5,439 nucleotides of DNA, taken from an uncultured Flavobacteriales bacterium (GTDB lineage: Bacteria; Bacteroidota; Bacteroidia; Flavobacteriales; Crocinitomicaceae). The notes beneath the pieces were generated by a model. It made no database searches. It saw only the letters and a list, made by a program, of their open reading frames with translations, and was not told the DNA's origin. Within the stretch, counting starts at the first letter, position 1. Each line of letters starts with the position of its first letter. A program made the translations under genes and the position numbers. This document shows, piece by piece, positions 1-4,972 of this stretch. The stretch is from NCBI GenBank assembly GCA_946886545.1, contig CAMPIU010000229.1, forward strand, positions 1-5,439, read 5' to 3'.

Positions 1-350
1 ATTTTACCCAATAAGGAATGATCAATTTTCCCATTACAGCCTGCGTCAAGCTGAATACGACCATAAGGACGAAAGCCGGTTTTCTGTTCCAGCTGGATCA
101 ATTCATATTCTTCAATCTCAAATGTACCACTGTGCTCAGCAATCAAGCCTTCCCATACATAAATTGAAAAAAGACATCCCTGATTACCGGGATCACGCGG
201 AATAACACGATCCAGCTTCACCCAAAAATCCCAGGTGTTCGATACTGAAGATTTATTTACATCCCCGATCTTATTGAGATATGATGTTAACTCGAAGAGC
301 TGTTTATCGTTTAAAGGGGTATCTAATAATAACTGACAAGTCGGTCCCAT
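1..350 (-). CDS. Uncharacterised protein, N-terminal part (cut by left window edge)
   Basis: An open frame reads leftward from an ATG at 350-348 through 116 full codons and leaves the window without a stop, so only the N-terminal part is visible. It begins MGPTCQLLLDTPLND. It is fairly polar, with the aromatic stretch NTWDFWVKLDR at about residues 39-48 and the segment CLFSIYVWEGLIAEHSGTF at about 59-77. There is no signal peptide or membrane segment. I do not recognise the family. Codon use and residue mix look like a real gene, not a shadow. The frame stays open for a further 14 codons upstream of the ATG, but these contain only a TTG as possible start, so the ATG is preferred. It follows the DUF1801 gene on the same strand after 146 nt and is probably a separate unit. 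Confidence 0.7.
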   Translation of the reverse strand, partial: MGPTCQLLLDTPLNDKQLFELTSYLNKIGDVNKSSVSNTWDFWVKLDRVIPRDPGNQGCLFSIYVWEGLIAEHSGTFEIEEYELIQLEQKTGFRPYGRIQLDAGCNGKIDHSLLGK

Positions 351-428
351 TTCTGTCTCATTATAATAGTAACAATCAATCGTACATACAGTGAACAAAT
401 AGTGAAGTCATTATTTTTGCTTCGCAAT

Positions 429-445
429 CAAAAATCAGATTTTTG
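429..445. terminator. AT-rich perfect palindrome, possible weak terminator
   Basis: CAAAAATC and GATTTTTG flank a single central A, giving a perfect 8-bp inverted repeat. As RNA it would form a 7-bp stem with a 3-nt loop. It lies about 50-70 nt past the stop of the DUF1801 gene and before the start of the left-edge gene, where a terminator for the mannosidase cluster would be expected. The stem is almost all A/U and there is no GC-rich base, so it is a poor intrinsic terminator. A second overlapping pairing is possible (ATTTTTG at 413-419 with CAAAAAT at 429-435). Confidence 0.25.
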
Positions 446-496
446 GGCGATTAAATATAACTTGCACTTTCTAATCTGAAGCAGTAAACTTTCAAA

Positions 497-847
497 TCAG
501 TCCTTTAAATAAAAATTCAGCGCTTTTTGCAAAAGCATTTCAATTTCCCTTATCGGCAAATCCGTATTGGGATCAATTAAAAAGATCTTCATCCTGGAAC
601 GTTTCTCCCGTAACATGACGGATTCTTCAAAAAGTTTCCCCTCAACAAAACCAATATAAGGTTGTTTGTACTGTTTATGGGTCCAGAGATAACAGAACAT
701 CTTTCCTTTATAGCAGAAAAAGGGCATTCCGTATTTCAATTCGTGTGTGATCTCCCTGTTTTGAGTAAGAATCAAATCTCTTAAAGCCAAAAAAGTTCCT
801 TTGACCGGTTCTTCCTGCGCCAGATAAAAGTCGGTTAAGCTTTTCAT
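497..847 (-). CDS. DUF1801 (YdhG-like) family protein
   Basis: This 116-residue protein matches the DUF1801/YdhG-like family, small cytosolic proteins with a frataxin-like alpha/beta fold and no established biochemical role. Family hallmarks visible here are an N-terminal helix (FYLAQEEPVKGTFLALRDLI, residues 7-26), the central ELKYGMPFFCYKGKMFCYLW at about 36-55, and the C-terminal SRMKIFLIDPNTDLP at about 84-98, followed by a final helix. The length is normal for the single-domain Bacteroidota form. Its ATG overlaps the stop of the upstream winged-helix-like gene in the arrangement ATGA, so the two are probably translationally coupled and were transcribed from the mannosidase side. The family call comes from motif recognition and the biochemical function is unknown. 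Confidence 0.85.
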   Translation of the reverse strand: MKSLTDFYLAQEEPVKGTFLALRDLILTQNREITHELKYGMPFFCYKGKMFCYLWTHKQYKQPYIGFVEGKLFEESVMLREKRSRMKIFLIDPNTDLPIREIEMLLQKALNFYLKD

Positions 848-1134
848 AAACCTGAAATAGCATTTGCCACGTCTTTCTCTGTTTGAAGATGCTTTCCTTT
901 TTCAGTAAACTGATACTGTGGCGGATCTTCCGAGATTTGTTTTACAAAATCATGTTCCAACAAAAAATTCCAGTGATTGAGAATGATTTCCTTTGAAATT
1001 CCACCTTTGGAAACCTCAAAGAAGCAAGTCCCCAAGTTTACAACGGGCTTTTTAAAATCAGCTGTCTCAAGCCAAAGTAGTTTGACTAAGCGGAACATGA
1101 TTGAAGAATTCAGTTCGTTTTCAGGATTGCTCAT
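844..1134 (-). CDS. Small winged-helix-like protein, function unknown
   Basis: This is a 96-residue soluble protein. Residues 46-86 look like a winged-helix fold: a helix pair (ISKEIILNHWNFLLEHDFV, 46-64) followed by a beta-wing ending in YQFTEKGKHL at 74-83. The phrase YxFTxKGK is common at the end of the wing in MarR/PadR-like regulators. The N-terminal half (MFRLVKLLWLE, then a Cys-Phe-Phe strand near 37-39) could be the first helix plus a strand. It starts 12 nt after the GH92 stop and ends inside the DUF1801 start by a 4-nt ATGA overlap, so it is the middle gene of a probable three-gene operon. A DNA-binding role is inferred from shape only; it could equally be a protein-protein winged helix. 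Met13 is a possible later start. Confidence 0.75.
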   Translation of the reverse strand: MSNPENELNSSIMFRLVKLLWLETADFKKPVVNLGTCFFEVSKGGISKEIILNHWNFLLEHDFVKQISEDPPQYQFTEKGKHLQTEKDVANAISGL

Positions 1135-1146
1135 AACTTCTGGATA

Positions 1147-3423
1147 TTACTTTTTAAGCGGTTGATCTTTCTTTGAAAAGGAATAAGGAAAATCCTCCAA
1201 ATCAAATTTACGCTCCAAATCAGGTGTTGCTGCCATCTTGAATTCAAGCACAGCACCTTTTACTAAATCCGAATGATTTAAATACAATTTAGAATAAGCA
1301 TTTGAATTCAGTTTTATGGAAGAAACGTATTTGTTTTCACCCGAATTCTGAGGAGCATTCAAAACGATTTGTTTTCCGTTACTCAAATGGATCACTGCTT
1401 TTTTGAATAAAGGAGCACCCAAAACGTATTCATCTGTTGCCGGGCAAACAGGATAAAATCCCAAGGCAGAAAACACATACCAGGCAGAAGTTTGTCCGTT
1501 GTCTTCATCCCCACAATAACCATCCGGCGTCGGTTTGTATAAACGATTCAAGACTTCTCTTACCCAGTACTGGGATTTTGCCGGAGCCCCTGCATAATTG
1601 TACAAATAAATCATGTGCTGAATAGGCTGATTTCCATGAGCATATTGTCCCATATTCGCTATTTGCATTTCCTTGATTTCGTGAATCATTCCACCGTAAT
1701 AACTATCATCATAAACAGGCGGAAGGCTAAACACGGAATCCAGTTTTGAAACGAAGCGTTCCTTCCCTCCTATCAGATCGATCAATCCCTGCACATCATG
1801 AAAAACAGACCAGGTATAGTGCCAGCTGTTTCCTTCGGTGAATGCATCTCCCCATTTGAAGGGATTAAAAGGAGATTGAAATTGTCCGTCTGCATTTTTG
1901 CCTCGCATCATTCCTGTTACGGGATCGAACAAATTCCGGTAATTCTGACAACGTTTCGCATAAAGATCAATTTCTTCCTGCGGACGTTTCAATGCTTTCG
2001 CCAGTTGATAGATTGCAAAATCATCGTATGCGTATTCCAATGTACGGGCTGCATTTTCGTTGATCTTCACATCATACGGAACATAACCCAGTTTATTGTA
2101 ATAATCCACACCATAACGACCTACCGCACTCATCGGTCCTTCGTTATTTGCTCCGTGAAGCAATGCTTCGTATAATTTTTCAATGTCGTAGCCACGCAGT
2201 CCTTTGATATATGCATCAGAAACAATCGAAGCAGAATTATTCCCGATCATGATATCTGCGTATCCCGGACTTGACCATTCAGGAAGGAAGCCACCTTCAA
2301 GGTAATCGTTCACCAAACCTTCCTGCATTTCCTTATTGATCTCCGGATAGACCAGATTGAGCAAAGGATACAAAGCACGGAATGTATCCCAAAAACCAGT
2401 TCCGCCAAACATTTTCCCAGGAAGTACCTTTCCGTTATACGGACTCCAATGCACTTCCTTTCCCGCAGCATCAACCTCATACAACTTATTCGGAAAAAAG
2501 AGTGTGCTATACAAACAGGAATAAAAAGTCTTCATTTGTTCATCCGTTCCCCCGGAAACTTCAATTTTCCCCAAGGTATGATTCCACTGATCTTCTGCAC
2601 TTTTGCGGATTTCATTAAAATTTTTGTTTCCGACTTCACGCTGTAAATTCAATTCAGCTTGTTCATGAGAAATAAAGGACGAAGCCACTTTAAGTTGCAC
2701 CTGTTCTCCTTTTTTAGTTTTGAATCCGATCACCAATCCCGAATGATTGGATGTTGATTCGTCTTGTTTACCGATCAATTTTCCATCCGCAGCAAGCGTA
2801 TAGAATTCAATCTCCTTATCTGCATAAATAACAAAATAGTTTTTGAAGTTGATCAGTTTACCTCTTGCATAGCGTTTGGTATACCCAATGATTTTGCGCT
2901 CTTTCGGAAATATTTTCACATAAGACCCGCGATCCAGGGCATCAATAACAATAAACGAACTATCACTTTCCGGGAAAGTAAATCTGAAAACAGCAGCCCG
3001 TTCGGTTGGAGTAATTTCCGTCGTAACATCACAATCCGCAAGGTAAACGCTGTAATAATGTGGTTTCGAGACCTCCGACTTATGTGAAAACCAACTTGCA
3101 CGTTCATTTTGGTCAAAAACCACCTTTCCGCTTCCGGGCATCAAAGCAAATTGTCCATAATCATTCATCCATGGAGAAGGCTGGTGCGTTTGTTTGAATC
3201 CGCGCAACCGGTCAGCGCTGTATTGATAAGCCCAGCCATCACCCATCACATTGGTTTGCGGTGTCCAGAGATTCATTCCCCAGGGCAAGCCAATTGCCGG
3301 ATAAGTATTCCCATTGGAAAGTTCCATTTTGGAATCGGTTCCCATTAATGGATTTACGTAATCAACCGGATTCAATTGAGCTGTTGCTGCAAATGGTATC
3401 AGTAAAAAGAGAAGATGTCTCAT
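1147..3423 (-). CDS. GH92 family exo-alpha-mannosidase, likely alpha-1,2, secreted
   Basis: GH92 enzymes are Ca-dependent inverting exo-alpha-mannosidases. The 758-residue length is typical. Residues 1-15 (MRHLLFLLIPFAATA) are a type I signal peptide with an ATA cleavage site. There is no lipobox Cys and no secretion CTD, so the mature enzyme is probably periplasmic. An N-terminal beta-sandwich (about 20-270, starting VDYVNPLMGTDS) is followed by the (alpha/alpha)6 catalytic domain, with GTGFWDTFRALYP at 341-353 and GFLPEWSSPGYAD at 378-390. Candidate catalytic residues are acid Glu530 (EGNSWHYTW) and base pair Asp639/Asp641 (GDEDNGQTSAWY). Trp85 and His581-Glu582 match the +1-subsite residues that I recall give BT3990 its alpha-1,2 specificity, all at a constant offset of three. 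It is the first gene of a cluster with the winged-helix-like and DUF1801 genes. No SusC/SusD or other sugar gene is visible nearby. Confidence 0.95.
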   Translation of the reverse strand: MRHLLFLLIPFAATAQLNPVDYVNPLMGTDSKMELSNGNTYPAIGLPWGMNLWTPQTNVMGDGWAYQYSADRLRGFKQTHQPSPWMNDYGQFALMPGSGKVVFDQNERASWFSHKSEVSKPHYYSVYLADCDVTTEITPTERAAVFRFTFPESDSSFIVIDALDRGSYVKIFPKERKIIGYTKRYARGKLINFKNYFVIYADKEIEFYTLAADGKLIGKQDESTSNHSGLVIGFKTKKGEQVQLKVASSFISHEQAELNLQREVGNKNFNEIRKSAEDQWNHTLGKIEVSGGTDEQMKTFYSCLYSTLFFPNKLYEVDAAGKEVHWSPYNGKVLPGKMFGGTGFWDTFRALYPLLNLVYPEINKEMQEGLVNDYLEGGFLPEWSSPGYADIMIGNNSASIVSDAYIKGLRGYDIEKLYEALLHGANNEGPMSAVGRYGVDYYNKLGYVPYDVKINENAARTLEYAYDDFAIYQLAKALKRPQEEIDLYAKRCQNYRNLFDPVTGMMRGKNADGQFQSPFNPFKWGDAFTEGNSWHYTWSVFHDVQGLIDLIGGKERFVSKLDSVFSLPPVYDDSYYGGMIHEIKEMQIANMGQYAHGNQPIQHMIYLYNYAGAPAKSQYWVREVLNRLYKPTPDGYCGDEDNGQTSAWYVFSALGFYPVCPATDEYVLGAPLFKKAVIHLSNGKQIVLNAPQNSGENKYVSSIKLNSNAYSKLYLNHSDLVKGAVLEFKMAATPDLERKFDLEDFPYSFSKKDQPLKK

Positions 3424-3457
3424 TGTGTTTTTAAATCAGTTACAAGATAGTTAACGA

Positions 3458-3517
3458 ATTTCTAAATTACGAATGCCGAATTACGAAATTTAAGTGATAC
3501 GTTAAAATTGAAAATTG
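3458..3517. repeat. Degenerate 7-bp tandem repeats upstream of the mannosidase
   Basis: The spacer between the GH92 and VOC genes reads as 7-bp units. AATTACG, AATGCCG, AATTACG and AAATTTA run end to end from 3465 to 3492, and AAAATTG occurs twice in tandem at 3504-3517. The preceding 3458-3464 (ATTTCTA) is a poorer unit. Any promoter for the GH92 operon would have to lie in or beside these repeats. I find no good TAnnTTTG element there. Confidence 0.5.
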
Positions 3518-3582
3518 AGAAGTGGATAAATATATTTCAGAATGAGAATTAGCGTGTGAAAGCTGTAATCACAAAAGCAAGC

Positions 3583-3611
3583 TGCGATTCCCGAATCTAT
3601 CCGTTATCGCA
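3583..3611 (-). terminator. Possible weak terminator hairpin after the VOC gene
   Basis: TGCGAT at 3583-3588 pairs with ATCGCA at 3606-3611 around a 17-nt loop, about 28 nt past the VOC stop on the minus strand. A nested alternative pairs GATTC with GAATC within the same stretch. In the minus direction the stem is followed by GCTTGCTTTTG, only a short T run. The position fits a terminator but the structure is marginal. Confidence 0.25.
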
Positions 3612-3638
3612 ACTCTTGTTCTTTTGTATCTGTAAATT

Positions 3639-4070
3639 TCACACATTCTTCTGTTTCAAGATCTCCAGGTAATGAACGTTTGTCATGATTCCCAAAATGT
3701 TTCCAAACGGATCAACTACTGAAGCCGTTACGAAAGTTCCTTTTCCCTGGCTGTGATCCGTGATCGGTAAAAATTCCGTTGCACCTAGTGAGATCAGGCG
3801 ATCCAAAGTTGCTTTCAATTCATCCACATGCCAATGCACAATTGCTCCTGACGGATTTGCAGAATAACCTTCCGGAGCGTAGTTTGCATCAATAATACCT
3901 AATTCCTGCAGGTAATCTCCTATTCTGAATTCGATGTATCCCGGAACATTGAAATAGGGTTCGATTCCTAAAAATTCAGAATACCATTTTTGTGCTGCTT
4001 CCAAATCTGCTGCGTAAAAGTTCACTGTTGCCAAACCTCTTAAACTTGCTGAATTGCTCATAATTGTCAT
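3639..4070 (-). CDS. VOC superfamily (glyoxalase/bleomycin-resistance-like) protein
   Basis: This 143-residue protein has the paired beta-alpha-beta-beta-beta layout of the vicinal oxygen chelate fold. Module one is about residues 12-60 (VNFYAADLEAAQKWYSEFLG, then YIEFRIGDYLQELGII). Module two is about 75-130 (AIVHWHVDELKATLDRLISL, then VVDPFGNILGIM). The NFYAxDxxxAxxWYxxFLG opening and the DPFGN turn are family hallmarks. His79 and His81 might take part in metal or ligand binding, but the usual Glu after DPxGN is missing (Gly127), so it is probably not a classical glyoxalase I and its substrate cannot be assigned. The ATG at 4070 is chosen; a second in-frame ATG at 4061 (Met4) is equally plausible. 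It appears to be a single-gene unit with its own promoter at 4090-4097. Confidence 0.88.
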   Translation of the reverse strand: MTIMSNSASLRGLATVNFYAADLEAAQKWYSEFLGIEPYFNVPGYIEFRIGDYLQELGIIDANYAPEGYSANPSGAIVHWHVDELKATLDRLISLGATEFLPITDHSQGKGTFVTASVVDPFGNILGIMTNVHYLEILKQKNV

Positions 4071-4089
4071 TATTTAAATGTTGATACAT

Positions 4090-4097
4090 CAAAAATA
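4090..4097 (-). promoter_or_regulatory. Candidate Bacteroidota -7 promoter element for the VOC gene
   Basis: On the minus strand this reads TATTTTTG, a full match to the Bacteroidota sigma-factor -7 consensus TAnnTTTG. It lies 20 nt upstream of the ATG at 4070, which would give a short leader. No good TTTG -33 box is found at the usual 17-23 nt spacing; that position is filled by the inverted repeat at 4105-4126. Confidence 0.45.
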
Positions 4098-4104
4098 AGA
4101 CGAG

Positions 4105-4126
4105 CCTGTGACAACCCTGTGTCAGG
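4105..4126. promoter_or_regulatory. 22-bp imperfect palindrome, candidate operator of the VOC gene
   Basis: The stretch has the dyad pattern CCTG-2-ACA-4-TGT-2-CAGG. It can also be read as two direct copies of CCTGTGACA / CCTGTGTCA (4105-4113 and 4116-4124) 11 bp apart, about one helical turn. Its centre is about 22 bp upstream of the candidate -7 element, over the expected -33 region, where a bound regulator could either block or replace -33 contacts. No regulator is identified. Confidence 0.35.
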
Positions 4127-4163
4127 GGTGAAAATTATCAATTATTAATGGGTTAATTATCAT

Positions 4164-4185
4164 GAATTGAGAATTGAGACTTCAG
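4164..4185. repeat. Tandem 7-bp repeat upstream of the VOC promoter
   Basis: AATTGAG occurs twice in tandem (4165-4171 and 4172-4178), followed by the weaker unit ACTTCAG. The unit resembles the AAAATTG pair at 3504-3517 on the other side of the VOC gene. Confidence 0.4.
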
Positions 4186-4250
4186 CTGCCCCTATGCTAT
4201 AGCTTGTGCCATCGCTAAAGCTAGGGCGGCATGCTATCAGCGCAAGCATT
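4186..4250. repeat. GC-rich foldable intergenic element (REP-like)
   Basis: This roughly 65-bp block is about 54% G+C inside AT-rich spacer DNA and contains no open frame. It can fold in two ways. In one, GCCC (4188-4191) pairs with GGGC (4224-4227) enclosing TAGCTT (4200-4205) and AAGCTA (4218-4223). In the other, GCTTGTGC (4202-4209) pairs with GCGCAAGC (4240-4247) with one G-U pair. ATGCTAT is present twice (4194-4200, 4231-4237). The composition step and dense inverted repeats suggest a short interspersed palindromic element, but only one copy lies in the window, so repetition in the genome is not shown. No T run follows in either direction, so a terminator is less likely. Confidence 0.35.
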
Positions 4251-4264
4251 CAGTCACCATTGAG

Positions 4265-4276
4265 AGAAGATCTTCT
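4265..4276. repeat. 12-bp perfect palindrome
   Basis: AGAAGATCTTCT is a perfect 12-bp dyad located 38 nt past the stop of the 83-residue gene. It is not followed by a T run, so it does not look like an intrinsic terminator. It could be a protein-binding site or chance. Confidence 0.25.
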
Positions 4277-4314
4277 GTCAACAGTAATTATTTACAAAGA
4301 ATGAAAATCCTATT

Positions 4315-4566
4315 TCACGGTGTCAGGCGATCCAGGAAATTTTCCAGGGTCAGAACAAAATTATCTGCACGCGATTGATCCATATTTTCACAATCCAATT
4401 TCATCCGAAAAAGATAAGATGAAAAAAATGGGGTTACGGGAGTTATTTTTTCAATATCCACGATAGCATTGTGAATATTCTGTCTAAATTCTTCAAAGTC
4501 ATGAGATTTTTCGAAGGATTTTTTATAGACCGCTACTTGCTTGTTAATCTCTTCTATTGAGTTCAT
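4315..4566 (-). CDS. Orphan 83-residue helical protein, function unknown
   Basis: This small soluble protein has no signal peptide or membrane segment. It looks mostly alpha-helical: an N-terminal charged helix (about 2-20), a second helix (about 23-40, EEFRQNIHNAIVDIEK), a Pro-containing turn VTPFF near 44-48, and a C-terminal helix ending in VLTLENFLDRL. I do not recognise the family. The single start ATG at 4566 is preceded by AT-rich sequence without a Shine-Dalgarno match, as usual in Bacteroidota. It is divergent from the XRE regulator gene across a 406-nt spacer with several palindromes, so the two could share control, but this is only suggested by layout. Its length and balanced composition favour a real gene, though an unexpressed frame cannot be ruled out. 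Confidence 0.6.
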   Translation of the reverse strand: MNSIEEINKQVAVYKKSFEKSHDFEEFRQNIHNAIVDIEKITPVTPFFSSYLFRMKLDCENMDQSRADNFVLTLENFLDRLTP

Positions 4567-4691
4567 ATCTTCAGTATAATGTGTTAGTTATTCGCTATCA
4601 CTAATTCAATTAAAAAGAACACTTAACCTACACCTTTTATGAAAATACTCAAGCATTGGTATTGCTGTTATCTGCATTTTTTGGTTCGGCT

Positions 4692-4713
4692 GTGTGAAAA
4701 ATTACAATCACAC
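4692..4713. promoter_or_regulatory. Inverted repeat GTGTGA-N10-TCACAC
   Basis: Two perfect 6-bp arms are separated by 10 bp. The half-sites resemble Crp/Fnr-type arms (TGTGA/TCACA), but that class uses a 6-bp spacer, so the match is not canonical. It lies between the divergent orphan and XRE genes. Confidence 0.2.
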
Positions 4714-4767
4714 TTAAGCTTTTTTTACAATGAACTAGCAATTCAGTCCTGTAAGATTAGGGAAATA

Positions 4768-4781
4768 AACACAATTGTGTT
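4768..4781. promoter_or_regulatory. 14-bp perfect palindrome, candidate XRE operator 1
   Basis: AACACAATTGTGTT is a perfect 14-bp dyad. It recurs with one change 156 bp downstream, directly before the XRE start. It abuts TACCTTTT (4781-4788), a 7 of 8 match to the Bacteroidota -7 element TAnnTTTG on the plus strand, so a protein bound here would block that promoter. As a hairpin it lacks a loop and a T tail, and there is no gene ending here that needs a terminator. Confidence 0.45.
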
Positions 4782-4879
4782 ACCTTTTAAGTGTTAAACT
4801 TTTTTAATGCAAGCTTGCTGTCACTCTATTGCCGACAGATTTCCTATTGAAAGACAAGGGTTTAAAATAGAATCCAACT

Positions 4880-4891
4880 AACAAATTTGTT
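4880..4891. promoter_or_regulatory. 12-bp palindrome related to the candidate operators
   Basis: AACAAATTTGTT is a perfect 12-bp dyad sharing the outer AACA/TGTT and central AATT of the 14-bp palindromes but with a 2-bp shorter core. Its centre is 45 bp upstream of the centre of the 4924-4937 copy. It may be a weaker site for the same protein or a chance AT-rich dyad. Confidence 0.25.
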
Positions 4892-4921
4892 TCAGTTATT
4901 TTCTTGAAAAAACCATTAAAA

Positions 4922-4939
4922 ACAACACAATCGTGTTGT
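4922..4939. promoter_or_regulatory. 18-bp near-perfect palindrome, candidate XRE operator 2
   Basis: ACAACACAATCGTGTTGT has 8 of 9 base pairs in dyad. Its 14-bp core (4924-4937) differs from the perfect copy at 4768-4781 only at one central base (C for T). It ends 33 nt upstream of the XRE ATG at 4973, the usual place for an autoregulatory operator, and it supports that ATG over the upstream TTG. Confidence 0.5.
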
Positions 4940-4972
4940 AGGCAGGATGTTAAATATTTCGATTTTGTCTAT

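Larger units (their letters stand above)
4567..4972. other. 406-nt divergent spacer with palindromes, no convincing gene
   Basis: This AT-rich spacer lies between the orphan gene and the XRE gene and should hold both promoters. It contains palindromes at 4768-4781, 4880-4891 and 4922-4939 (listed separately) and the inverted repeat GTGTGA-10-TCACAC at 4692-4713. It also contains GCAAGCTTGC at 4809-4818, a CTGTC/GACAG pair at 4818-4838, and the 8-mer ACACTTAA at 4619-4626, 4710-4717 and inverted at 4787-4794. A plus-strand frame of 52 codons (4639-4797) exists but resembles no known protein. Confidence 0.6.

Noticed and set aside
977..1165. A 62-codon plus-strand frame opposite the winged-helix-like gene and the GH92 end.
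   Set aside because: Antisense shadow; it spans the boundary of two minus-strand genes and has no recognisable features.
1600..1650. Gln599 in the GH92 motif GNQPIQH, where many family members have GNEPSHH, suggesting a lost catalytic acid and a mannose-phosphodiester specificity.
   Set aside because: The catalytic acid of the family lies in a different motif (EGNSWHYTW), where Glu530 is intact. The GNQPIQH form appears, from memory, in ordinary Bacteroidota GH92 alpha-1,2-mannosidases.
2916..3116. A 66-codon minus-strand frame inside the GH92 gene.
   Set aside because: It is an out-of-frame reading of the GH92 coding sequence with no independent support.
1437..3348. Several plus-strand open frames of 60-125 codons opposite the GH92 gene (for example 1798-2175 and 2764-3087).
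   Set aside because: They lie antisense within a well-supported GH92 gene, have unlikely composition (Cys/His/Ile-rich), and match no family; they are shadows.
3424..3465. A GH92 promoter with TATCTTG on the minus strand (3443-3449) as -7 element.
   Set aside because: It matches TAnnTTTG only at four of six fixed positions and lacks a -33 TTTG at suitable spacing.
4265..4276. AGAAGATCTTCT as an intrinsic terminator of the 83-residue gene.
   Set aside because: No loop of useful size and no following T run on the minus strand.
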